The notes under the pieces: model-generated
The model's input: the letters and a program-made list of their open reading frames with translations, nothing else
What the model was told of the DNA's origin: nothing
Database searches by the model: none
In this document: positions 1 through 7,349 of the stretch, one piece after another
How the letters are laid out: each line of letters begins with the position of its first letter
How positions within the stretch are numbered: the stretch's first letter is position 1
Assembly: GCA_001701105.1 (NCBI GenBank)
Contig: DAAI01000021.1
Location: 32,737 to 51,032, forward strand
Direction of reading: 5' to 3'
Length of the DNA stretch: 18,296 nucleotides
From: Bacteroidales bacterium GP1
GTDB taxonomy: Bacteria; Bacteroidota; Bacteroidia; Bacteroidales; Muribaculaceae
Position numbers and translations under genes: made by a program

Positions 1-1206
1 CGTACGCCTTACTTTATATCCGTTGGTGCCGGCGAACTCCTTCCCCCTCCCGGCGCTTCGATAGTCGATGCTTGCGGTTGCGTCGCTATGCCTGGCCTGG
101 TGGATGTCCATGTGCATCTCCGGGAACCCGGATACGAATATAAGGAAACTATCGCTTCCGGCTCGCTGGCCGCCGCCGTGGGAGGATTCACTTCGATTTG
201 CGCGATGCCGAACGTGAACCCTTGTCCCGATAATCCCGAAGCCATTAAAAGAATCATTGAAATTGCATCCCGCTCCGCATCCGTGGAAGTACTCCCTTAC
301 GCAGCCATAACCAAGGGACGCAAAGGGCGTGAACTCCTCGATGATTATTCAGAGATGGCTGAATATGCAGTGGCATTCTCCGACGATGGCTCCGGTGTGG
401 CCGATTACGAAGTAATGAGGCAAGCCATGACCCACATTCAGAAAACAGGCAAAGTGCTGGCGGCCCACTGCGAGATGGCATCATTGCTCAATGGCGGTTA
501 TATTCACGATGGCGACTATGCCCGCACATTCGATCATAAGGGAATATCTTCCGAATCCGAATGGCGAGAGGTGGAGGAAAACATCCGCCTTGCCGAGGAA
601 ACAGGGTGCCGACTCCATATCTGCCATATCTCAACAAAGGAATCTGTCGACCTCGTCCGCCGGGCAAAAGCCCGCGGCGTGAATGTCACATGTGAGACGG
701 CCGCTCATTATCTTGCCTTCTCCGATGCCGACCTTCAGGACGACGGCCGATTCAAAATGAATCCTCCCCTGAGAACGGCCGCCGACAGGGCTGCATTGAT
801 CGAAGGCTGCGCCGACGGAACAATTGATATTATCGCTTCCGACCATGCCCCCCACTCCGCGGAGGAAAAATCCCGGGGTCTGAAAAATAGCGCAATGGGG
901 GTTTCCGGCCTCGAAATCTCTTTCGCCGCGGTCTATACATGCCTGGTATCCGAAGGGTTCATATCCTTTGAGCGCCTTGTCCAGATGATGGCCGTGAACC
1001 CACGCCGGATTTTTGGAATCGAAGGTGGGATAAAACCGGGCGACCGGGCCGACATCACTATAGCCGACCTTGATGGTGGTTTCGTGGTGAATCCGCAGAA
1101 CTTCCTCTCCAAAGGGAAGGCAACGCCTTTCGATGGAATGTCGCTGCAAGCTCCTGTCACAGCCACTGTCTGCAACGGTGAGCTGGTATATTCACGATTA
1201 CTCTAA
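1..1206 (+). CDS. pyrC: Dihydroorotase (5' partial)
   Basis: Zinc amidohydrolase that interconverts carbamoyl-aspartate and dihydroorotate, step 3 of UMP synthesis. The reading frame is open from base 1, and the translated residues before the first Met at base 88 (…VDACGCVAMPGLVDVHVHLREPG) are typical dihydroorotase sequence. The true start therefore lies left of the window, and Met at 88 is internal. Visible motifs are the metal-binding DVHVHLREPG, a central HCE/HICHIS histidine region, and SDHAPHS near the C-terminal third, which supplies the catalytic Asp. This is the class I type found in Gram-positives and Bacteroidetes. It is the first visible gene of a six-gene pyrimidine operon, and pyrK follows after 12 bases. 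Family assignment is firm; only the missing N-terminus is unresolved. Confidence 0.95.
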   Translation, partial: RTPYFISVGAGELLPPPGASIVDACGCVAMPGLVDVHVHLREPGYEYKETIASGSLAAAVGGFTSICAMPNVNPCPDNPEAIKRIIEIASRSASVEVLPYAAITKGRKGRELLDDYSEMAEYAVAFSDDGSGVADYEVMRQAMTHIQKTGKVLAAHCEMASLLNGGYIHDGDYARTFDHKGISSESEWREVEENIRLAEETGCRLHICHISTKESVDLVRRAKARGVNVTCETAAHYLAFSDADLQDDGRFKMNPPLRTAADRAALIEGCADGTIDIIASDHAPHSAEEKSRGLKNSAMGVSGLEISFAAVYTCLVSEGFISFERLVQMMAVNPRRIFGIEGGIKPGDRADITIADLDGGFVVNPQNFLSKGKATPFDGMSLQAPVTATVCNGELVYSRLL

Positions 1207-1218
1207 TCCAATTCGCAC

Positions 1219-1953
1219 ATGAAATTCAGAGTCACGGACAATCATCTGCTTGCCGCTCCGACATGGCTTATGCGGCTGGAGGGAGACACATCCTCTCTCG
1301 TCATGCCCGGCCAGTTTGTAAATATCGCGGTCGATGGATGTTTCCTTCGTCGCCCCATATCGGTATGCGACTGGGATAAAGAAGGAATGACACTCGTATA
1401 TGATGTCGTGGGGCGCGGCACTGCAAGGATGACTCAATATGCCCGGGGCGAAATGCTCGATGTCATTTCCGGCCTCGGCAATGGCTTCAATCCGGATGTG
1501 AGATGCACATCGCCCCTGCTCATTGGAGGAGGCATCGGAATAGCCCCTCTTGTCGGTCTTGGCAGGAAATTGATTGAAAAAGGGCGCATCCCCACAGCAA
1601 TTCTGGGATATAACAGTGCCGACCGGATAGTACTGAAAGACATGTTCGACGCACTCGGAATCCCAACGATAATCTCCACTGCCGATGGTTCGGCAGGGAT
1701 TAAAGGATTCGTTACCGATGCCATCCGGCAGTCGCATATAAATTATGATTATTTCTACGCCTGCGGCCCTATGCCCATGCTCGAGGCCCTTTGTTCAGCC
1801 CTCCCCACATCCGGCGAACTCTCGCTCGATGTAAGGATGGCCTGCGGATTCGGAGCCTGCATGTGCTGCTCGCTTGAAACGATAGATGGCCCGGTATGCG
1901 TATGCAAGCAGGGGCCGGTGTTCAAAAAAGAGATTCTCTTATGGAAAAAATAA
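1219..1953 (+). CDS. pyrK: Dihydroorotate dehydrogenase B, electron-transfer subunit
   Basis: Iron-sulfur flavoprotein that passes electrons from the PyrD FMN to NAD+. The 244-residue length fits the family. RRPISV near residues 44-49 is the FAD-binding motif and GGGIGIAPL (103-111) is the NAD-binding loop of the ferredoxin-reductase fold. ACGFGACMCC and the later CVCK supply the [2Fe-2S] cysteines (about C209, C214, C217, C229; CX4CX2CX11C). Extra cysteines at 216 and 227 sit beside the expected ligands. Its last 13 bases overlap the start of pyrD in another frame, consistent with translational coupling of the two subunits. Confidence 0.95.
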   Translation: MKFRVTDNHLLAAPTWLMRLEGDTSSLVMPGQFVNIAVDGCFLRRPISVCDWDKEGMTLVYDVVGRGTARMTQYARGEMLDVISGLGNGFNPDVRCTSPLLIGGGIGIAPLVGLGRKLIEKGRIPTAILGYNSADRIVLKDMFDALGIPTIISTADGSAGIKGFVTDAIRQSHINYDYFYACGPMPMLEALCSALPTSGELSLDVRMACGFGACMCCSLETIDGPVCVCKQGPVFKKEILLWKK

Positions 1954-2861
1954 TCCCTGTCTCCGACCTTTCAGTAAGCCTCGGCGATCTCCGGTTAAAG
2001 AATCCCGTGATTCCGGCCTCCGGATGCTTTGGCTTCGGATATGTGATGGCTCCCTACTACGATCTTGATATCCTTGGAGCAATCTCTTTCAAAGGCACTA
2101 CCCTTCATCCGCGATTCGGCAATCCACTCCCCCGCGTGGCGGAATGCAACGCCGGCATGATCAATTCTGTCGGCCTCCAGAATCCCGGCATAGATGCAGT
2201 GATCAGCGAGGAGTTGCCGAAGATGCGCGAAGCGTTCCATAATCCGATAATCGCAAACATCAGCGGCTTTTCGATTGAAGAGTATACTGAATGCTGCCGA
2301 CGCATCAACGACCAGCCTCAGGTAAGCATTATTGAGCTGAATGTAAGTTGCCCCAATGTCCACGGCGGAGGCATGGCATTCGGCACATCGTGTGAATCCG
2401 TTGCAGAAGTTACCCGCGCCGTAAAAGACGTCACAACGCTCCCGGTCTACGTCAAGTTGTCGCCGAATGTCACCGACATCGTATCTATAGCATGCTCCGC
2501 ACGAGATGCCGGCGCCGATGGCCTTGTGGTGGCCAATACATTCCTTGGAATGCGGATTGATTTGCGTACACGAATCCGCCCGGTGATTGCAAACGTGATG
2601 GGAGGATTCTCCGGGCCTGCCGTATTCCCGATGGCATTGCGAATGGTGTATCAGGTTTCAAGAGCCGTGGATTGCCCTGTGATCGGATGCGGCGGCGTAT
2701 CATCGGCCGAAGATGTGCTCGAGATGATGATCGCCGGAGCTAAAGCCGTGGAAGTCGGCACGGCCAATCTTATCGACCCTTTGGCATGCAAAAATATCAT
2801 CGACCGACTCCCGGAAGTGATGAAAACCTACAAAATAAATTCCTTAGAATCTTTAATATAA
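1941..2861 (+). CDS. pyrD: Dihydroorotate dehydrogenase B, catalytic subunit (class 1B)
   Basis: FMN enzyme that oxidises dihydroorotate to orotate in the cytosol, working with PyrK and NAD+. I place the start at 1941 (MEKIIPVSDL), giving 306 residues. An earlier in-frame ATG at 1896 would lie deep in pyrK and add non-family sequence. Visible signatures: NPVIPASGCFGFGY (21-34), KGTTL (51-55), NSVGLQNPG, NVSCPNVHGGG with the class 1 catalytic Cys at 137, VKLSPNVTDI, and the FMN phosphate-binding CGGVSS and GTANLIDP segments. A Cys base and an adjacent pyrK are diagnostic of class 1B rather than the quinone-linked class 2. The next gene, pyrF, starts 22 bases downstream. Confidence 0.96.
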   Translation: MEKIIPVSDLSVSLGDLRLKNPVIPASGCFGFGYVMAPYYDLDILGAISFKGTTLHPRFGNPLPRVAECNAGMINSVGLQNPGIDAVISEELPKMREAFHNPIIANISGFSIEEYTECCRRINDQPQVSIIELNVSCPNVHGGGMAFGTSCESVAEVTRAVKDVTTLPVYVKLSPNVTDIVSIACSARDAGADGLVVANTFLGMRIDLRTRIRPVIANVMGGFSGPAVFPMALRMVYQVSRAVDCPVIGCGGVSSAEDVLEMMIAGAKAVEVGTANLIDPLACKNIIDRLPEVMKTYKINSLESLI

Positions 2862-2883
2862 CTGATAAATATTCCAAAGCACG

Positions 2884-3594
2884 ATGGCTAAAGACGTTAT
2901 AATAGCTTGCGATTTCCCCTCCGCTCAAGCGACTTTCGACTTCCTCGACCGCCTCGGCGACGAGCGTCCATTCCTCAAAATAGGAATGGAATTGTTTTAC
3001 GGTGCCGGTCCGGAGATGGTTCGTCGGCTCCGCGAGCGCGGCCATAAGATATTTCTCGACCTCAAGCTCCATGACATTCCAAATACCGTGCGCCGCACAA
3101 TGCGCGTACTGGCCGGCCTTGATATCGATATGGTGAATGTCCATGCCGCCGGAACCATCGAGATGATGCGCGCCGCTCGCGAAGGGCTCGATGAAGGGAC
3201 TCCGGAAGGCAGAAAGCCACCGATGCTTATCGCCGTCACTCAGCTGACATCCACATCTCCCGTCGCACTTAAAGAACAATTGCTAATCGATACGCCAATG
3301 GAGCAGACCATCGCCAGGTATGCTCTGAATGCCCGTGATGCCGGGCTTGACGGGGTAGTGTGTTCTCCGCTGGAGGCCTCGGCGGTAAAAAAAGCATGCG
3401 GCCACAGCTTCTGCACCGTGACTCCCGGCATCCGGTATCCCGATTCAGGAGCCGATGATCAGAACAGGGTCACAACGCCTGCCTGCGCTCGTGAAATCGG
3501 GTCCGACTTTATTGTCGTGGGACGCCCTATCACTGCCGCTCCCGATCCTCTTGCAGCTTACCATCGTGTACATAAAGAATTCTTAAACTCCTGA
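2884..3594 (+). CDS. pyrF: Orotidine 5'-phosphate decarboxylase
   Basis: Decarboxylates OMP to UMP, the last step of the pathway. The 236-residue length is typical of the bacterial group I enzyme. The catalytic DxKxxD array is seen at residues 59-64 (FLDLKLHDIPNTV, Lys61 central). ACDFPS near the N-terminus gives the first active-site Asp, TPGIR is the phosphate-gripping loop region and VVGRPI the C-terminal phosphate-binding motif. It sits in the operon between pyrD and pyrE, with a 6-base gap before pyrE, so the genes for the last two steps are adjacent but not fused as they are in eukaryotes. Confidence 0.96.
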   Translation: MAKDVIIACDFPSAQATFDFLDRLGDERPFLKIGMELFYGAGPEMVRRLRERGHKIFLDLKLHDIPNTVRRTMRVLAGLDIDMVNVHAAGTIEMMRAAREGLDEGTPEGRKPPMLIAVTQLTSTSPVALKEQLLIDTPMEQTIARYALNARDAGLDGVVCSPLEASAVKKACGHSFCTVTPGIRYPDSGADDQNRVTTPACAREIGSDFIVVGRPITAAPDPLAAYHRVHKEFLNS

Positions 3595-3600
3595 TCCTCC

Positions 3601-4236
3601 ATGCAAAAAGAAATAGCCAGAGCCCTGCTCTCGATTCGCGCCGTGTTCCTTTCCCCCGATAAGCCATTTACATGGGCCAGCGGAATAAAAAGTCCGGTAT
3701 ATTGCGACAACCGTCTGATTCTCGGATACCCTCAGGTGCGTGACAAGGTTGAACACGCGATCGCAGAATCCGTGAAGAAATTTTATCCCGCGGCGCAAGC
3801 CCTGATGGGCACATCTACAGCCGGTATCGCACATGCAGCAATTGCCGCCTCAATATTGAATCTACCCATGGGGTATGTTCGCGGAGCCGCCAAAGATCAC
3901 GGACGAAACAATAGAATCGAAGGGCGTCTCGACCCGGGAATGAAAGTGGTGGTAGTGGAAGACCTTATTTCCACAGCCGGAAGCTGTATCGACACCGTGG
4001 AAGCTCTCCGCGAGGCCGGTGCCGAAGTCCTTGGAGTGGTTTCGATTTTCACTTACGGCATGAAGAAAGGTATCGACCGCCTCGCTGAAGCCAAAGTGGA
4101 GAATCACTCCCTAACCAACTTCGACACCTTAATCGAGGTAGCGGCCGAAGAAAACTATATCCCGGCATCCCGACTCCCCTTGCTGCGGAAATTCATTGAG
4201 TCTCCGTCCACTTGGAAACCCGTTGAAGAAGCCTGA
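3601..4236 (+). CDS. pyrE: Orotate phosphoribosyltransferase
   Basis: Transfers phosphoribose from PRPP to orotate, giving OMP. It has 211 residues, normal for the family. The PRPP-binding motif is VVVVEDLISTAGS (116-128). Other matches are WASGIKSPVYCDNR (25-38), GTSTAGIAHAAI (70-81) and the flexible catalytic loop KDHGRNNRIEG (98-108), where KxHG precedes the orotate-binding segment. Transcribed with pyrF and pyrB; 29 bases separate its stop from the pyrB start and I see no promoter between them. Confidence 0.96.
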   Translation: MQKEIARALLSIRAVFLSPDKPFTWASGIKSPVYCDNRLILGYPQVRDKVEHAIAESVKKFYPAAQALMGTSTAGIAHAAIAASILNLPMGYVRGAAKDHGRNNRIEGRLDPGMKVVVVEDLISTAGSCIDTVEALREAGAEVLGVVSIFTYGMKKGIDRLAEAKVENHSLTNFDTLIEVAAEENYIPASRLPLLRKFIESPSTWKPVEEA

Positions 4237-4265
4237 CATCAGTTCAATCCGTAATATCATTACCC

Positions 4266-5351
4266 ATGCGACATCTTATTGACCCTACCGACCTCTCCCC
4301 CTCCGAGCTGGATGAAATAATCAATCTGGCCCTCGACATCATCGATAATCCCGCAAAATATGCCGAAGCCTGCAAAGGGAAGAAACTCGCAACGCTCTTC
4401 TACGAGCCATCAACCCGCACACGCCTTTCTTTCACCTCCGCAATGATGGAGCTGGGAGGAAATGTAATAGGCTTCTCGGATGCCAGAAATTCCTCGGTCA
4501 GCAAAGGTGAGACTGTGGCCGATACTACAAAAGTGATTTCTTGCTTCGCCGACATCATAGCGATGCGACATCACATCGAAGGAGCCCCGCTCGTGTCGGC
4601 TATAAATGCCGGAGTGCCGGTAATTAATGCAGGCGACGGTTCCCATGCCCACCCCACACAGACCCTCACCGACCTCCTCACGATTCGCCGGGAGATCGGA
4701 CGCTTCAACGACATCACGATCGGCTTCTGCGGCGACCTCCGATTCGGCCGGACAGTCCATTCTCTTATAAAGGCCCTGTCGCGCTATCCCGGCGTGAAGG
4801 TCGTGCTGATAGCTCCCGATCAGCTCCGACTCCCAGCATATATGAAAGAGGAAGTTTGCGAGAAAAACGGTGTGCCTTACATAGAAGTATCTTCAATGGA
4901 AGAAGTAATCGGAGAGCTCGATGTGCTATACATGACCCGCGTCCAGAAAGAACGCTTTCTCGATGAAGACGACTACGACCGCGTTAAGGATTGCTTCATC
5001 CTTACGGCCGACAAATTGAAGAACGCAAAGCCCGAGATGCGCATTCTCCATCCGCTGCCTCGCGTTAACGAGATTGCAATCGACGTGGACAATGACCCCC
5101 GCGCTGCTTATTTCCGGCAGGTGCTCAACGGCAAATATGTCAGGATGGCCCTGATTTTGAAATTGCTGGAATGGGCTAAGGAATCCGACGGCCGTAAATT
5201 GATTCCCGATTCGGCGATACGCGATGTGCATATCTGCTCCAATCCGAAGTGCATATCCAATGTAGAGAATGTCCCCACAATGTTCCGACCAGACGCGGCA
5301 AATCCTGACGCAGTCCGCTGTCTATACTGCGAATCAAAACCCCGCCGGTAA
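4266..5351 (+). CDS. pyrB: Aspartate carbamoyltransferase with fused PyrI-type zinc domain
   Basis: Catalyses carbamoyl phosphate + aspartate to carbamoyl-aspartate, the committed step. Residues 1 to about 307 are a complete catalytic chain: STRTR (49-53) binds carbamoyl phosphate, SKGE (79-82) carries the neighbouring-subunit lysine, HAHPTQ (127-132) is active-site sequence and HPLPR (262-266) is the aspartate/carbamoyl-phosphate loop. Residues about 320-361 form a tail with CSNPKC and CLYC (C324, C329, C352, C355; CX4CX22CX2C). This closely resembles the zinc domain of the E. coli regulatory chain PyrI, including the CIS…E.V…F residues after the second Cys. The nucleotide-binding allosteric domain of PyrI is absent, and no pyrI follows before the terminator. 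By inference, the tail stabilises assembly without giving CTP/ATP control. Confidence 0.95.
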   Translation: MRHLIDPTDLSPSELDEIINLALDIIDNPAKYAEACKGKKLATLFYEPSTRTRLSFTSAMMELGGNVIGFSDARNSSVSKGETVADTTKVISCFADIIAMRHHIEGAPLVSAINAGVPVINAGDGSHAHPTQTLTDLLTIRREIGRFNDITIGFCGDLRFGRTVHSLIKALSRYPGVKVVLIAPDQLRLPAYMKEEVCEKNGVPYIEVSSMEEVIGELDVLYMTRVQKERFLDEDDYDRVKDCFILTADKLKNAKPEMRILHPLPRVNEIAIDVDNDPRAAYFRQVLNGKYVRMALILKLLEWAKESDGRKLIPDSAIRDVHICSNPKCISNVENVPTMFRPDAANPDAVRCLYCESKPRR

Positions 5352-5371
5352 TCATCATTATAATATCATAT

Positions 5372-5419
5372 CCGGGAAACTTGCTATTTATCGGCAAGTT
5401 TCCCGGATTTCAATTTTTC
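5372..5419 (+). terminator. Intrinsic terminator of the pyr operon
   Basis: A perfect 13-bp stem (arms 5372-5384 and 5394-5406) with a 9-base loop is followed by a T-rich run ending about 5419. It lies 20 bases after the pyrB stop and marks the operon end. The dipeptidase gene on the other strand ends at 5477, so the hairpin may also stop converging transcripts, though no T-run follows it on the minus strand. Confidence 0.85.
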
Positions 5420-5476
5420 AAGGCTTTTATCGGCCGAACGATTCGGAGCATCCGACCAATCTATTCATGCCCCCTC

Positions 5477-7132
5477 TTATTCTTTGATAAGAAAATGATC
5501 GCCTGTCTGGCGCACTATGTTTTCGTAATATGCCTTGTTATAGCCTGAGAATTGAGGATATAAAGGAAGCCCATACTCGCTATTCAGGAAGGCGCCCTTC
5601 TCATCTGTTTTTTTGGTGTTCCCGTCCATGAACTTTACAAAGAGATAAATGGCCAGATCGCGATAAGCATCAGTAGCATTCTTTGCTACGGCCGCTCCGA
5701 GAGAATTTACTATATTGGTATATGCTTCCGTGTTCCCGGATTTGACTAATTCTGCCAGAACCTTATCGATGGACGGAGTGGAGCCGATGAAGGCCTTCTC
5801 AAGACCCTCCTGCACCCTGCGTATATCGGGTATCATCTGATTGTAGCGATAATATGCCTCGTTGGCTACAACATTATTTACCCAGAAATTCGCATTGAAA
5901 TCAAATGTATTGATGTTGCCATATTTCAATTGCTCCGGCACTTCGGTGAGTCCGCAATAGAACGGCATATAGACTGTGGTGTTCGTATCATCCGTTCCGA
6001 ACCAGAAAAGGCCGCCCACCGGGTCCGGCAGCCAGTCGCGACTTTGCGACACATAGCTCCAGCCAGTCTGCTGTGTTGCGATTGCACGCTCCATGCAGTA
6101 TTTCTTTCCATCGACCTCATATTCCATCGGACGCCAACGATACGGCACCTCGAAGGGGCCGGCGCCGGGGTCGTTGGTCATCTCATAGGGCGTCCCTTGA
6201 TAGAGGTCGCGCATCGCCTCCTGCATCTCCGCGAGGCTCACCTTCCGGTCAGGAATAATATAAAGAGGCATCGGCTCGTTGGAATCCGAATTCACCCATG
6301 CGAAATATTTGTCGGCGTCTTTATTAAAGCGCCGGAAATAAGTCCATACGCGGGCATCGCAGCCACGGCGTGTGCTTGCGGTATGATTCTCATAGGCATC
6401 CGCAAATGAAAAATCAGCATCCTTGCCCGTGAAATACCCGCGTTTGCGTGCAAAAGAAATGGCATCCTTGCTGATACGCACATTTTCTTTATCCTTTAGA
6501 TTCACTTTGCGGATTCGGGGCTCATTGGCATGTCCGCATATAGCGTCGTCGGGGATGCGGACAGCTACCCATACCGCGCCTTTCTCTGCCCCCTTGCCTA
6601 TCATTTCAAGAACCCAGACCTCATTTTTATCGCATATGGTGAAGGATTCTCCGGAGGATGCATATCCGTAAGTCTCGGCAAGATTTGTTATAATGTCAAG
6701 GGCCTCACGTGCCGTCTTGGAGCGTTCGAGAGCCACATATATCAACGAGCCATAATCCATCACGGAGTTCCCGGTCGTATCTTCAAGCTCGGCATGGCCA
6801 CCCCATGTCGATTCCCCAATCACCACCTGATGTTCATTCATATTCCCCACCACATTATATGTCTCGGCCACCTGCGGGATTTCGCCGAGCGGCTTATTGG
6901 TGTCCCATTCTACGATCTTGCGCATTTCCCCGGGTGCATGACGGGCGGCCGGCACATGGCGCAGATACCCGTAAAGATTATGCGAGTCGGCCGAATAGGT
7001 CATCATCACGGAGCCGTCGGTCGTGGCTTTCTTACCTGCTATCAGATTCGTACAGGCATCAGCTGCCGGGCTGCTGGCGAGGGCTGCCGCTACTATCATG
7101 CCGAGGCTCGCCTTGAGGTTGATATGTGTCAT
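5477..7132 (-). CDS. Secreted C69-family dipeptidase
   Basis: N-terminal-nucleophile peptidase of family C69 (PepD-like), expected to cleave dipeptides or short peptides outside the cytoplasm. Residues 1-26 form a Sec-type signal peptide (Lys7, then a hydrophobic run to about 20, then SPAADA). C27 in ADACTNLIAGKKAT is the conserved nucleophile that becomes the mature N-terminus. Family features follow: TDGSVMMTYSADSH, a GESTWGG-like segment, ALERSKTAREAL, and a GESFTICDKNEVWVLEMIGKG stretch. The 551-residue length fits the secreted Bacteroidetes members. It is divergent from a POT peptide transporter, so the pair probably supplies and imports small peptides. The Cys could be mistaken for a lipobox, but ADAC lacks the usual Leu at -3. 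Confidence 0.92.
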   Translation of the reverse strand: MTHINLKASLGMIVAAALASSPAADACTNLIAGKKATTDGSVMMTYSADSHNLYGYLRHVPAARHAPGEMRKIVEWDTNKPLGEIPQVAETYNVVGNMNEHQVVIGESTWGGHAELEDTTGNSVMDYGSLIYVALERSKTAREALDIITNLAETYGYASSGESFTICDKNEVWVLEMIGKGAEKGAVWVAVRIPDDAICGHANEPRIRKVNLKDKENVRISKDAISFARKRGYFTGKDADFSFADAYENHTASTRRGCDARVWTYFRRFNKDADKYFAWVNSDSNEPMPLYIIPDRKVSLAEMQEAMRDLYQGTPYEMTNDPGAGPFEVPYRWRPMEYEVDGKKYCMERAIATQQTGWSYVSQSRDWLPDPVGGLFWFGTDDTNTTVYMPFYCGLTEVPEQLKYGNINTFDFNANFWVNNVVANEAYYRYNQMIPDIRRVQEGLEKAFIGSTPSIDKVLAELVKSGNTEAYTNIVNSLGAAVAKNATDAYRDLAIYLFVKFMDGNTKKTDEKGAFLNSEYGLPLYPQFSGYNKAYYENIVRQTGDHFLIKE

Positions 7133-7203
7133 AATTTATATTTTGGTGTGCTCATTCCGGAGGGAGACAGTGCGTGAAACTCCGTTTTATACCCCCTTTA
7201 TCG

Positions 7204-7211
7204 CAAAGTTA
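7204..7211 (-). promoter_or_regulatory. -7 element upstream of the C69 dipeptidase
   Basis: On the minus strand the sequence TAACTTTG matches the Bacteroidetes -7 consensus TAnnTTTG. A good TTTG at -33 is missing. The predicted transcript would start near 7197, giving a leader of about 65 bases. The opposing element for the transporter lies only about 45 bases away. Confidence 0.5.
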
Positions 7212-7255
7212 GCGAAAATTTCGGAAGTTTTAAGTGATTTTGACTAAAATTTTAT

Positions 7256-7263
7256 TAACTTTG
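7256..7263 (+). promoter_or_regulatory. -7 element upstream of the POT transporter
   Basis: TAACTTTG matches TAnnTTTG on the plus strand. No TTTG is found at the expected 19-base spacing, so the call rests on the -7 box and its position. The leader to the ATG at 7350 would be about 80 bases. Confidence 0.5.
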
Positions 7264-7349
7264 GAGTGGATTATCCGCAAGGATAAGTTTTGAGGACTGT
7301 AAAGTGCCTAAATACCATGAATCAACAATAACAACAAAATACATCAGCT

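Noticed and set aside
631..1149. Minus-strand open frame of 172 codons inside pyrC
   Set aside because: Antisense to an intact dihydroorotase with no motif of its own.
88..1206. Dihydroorotase starting at the ATG at 88
   Set aside because: The frame is open to base 1 and encodes family-typical sequence before this Met, so 88 is internal and the gene is cut by the window edge.
1896..1940. Earlier in-frame ATG for pyrD
   Set aside because: It would add 15 residues that are read from the pyrK iron-sulfur coding region in another frame and have no PyrD likeness.
5930..6409. Second plus-strand open frame (159 codons) antisense to the dipeptidase
   Set aside because: Shadow of the same C69 gene; Arg/His-rich with no motif.
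7049..7063. Lipoprotein signal (Cys after ADA) in the C69 dipeptidase
   Set aside because: The -3 residue is Ala rather than Leu, and the Cys aligns with the catalytic N-terminal nucleophile of family C69.
6530..7177. Long plus-strand open frame of 215 codons antisense to the dipeptidase
   Set aside because: It mirrors a clearly recognised C69 peptidase on the other strand, has no family motif, and its composition is that of a shadow frame.
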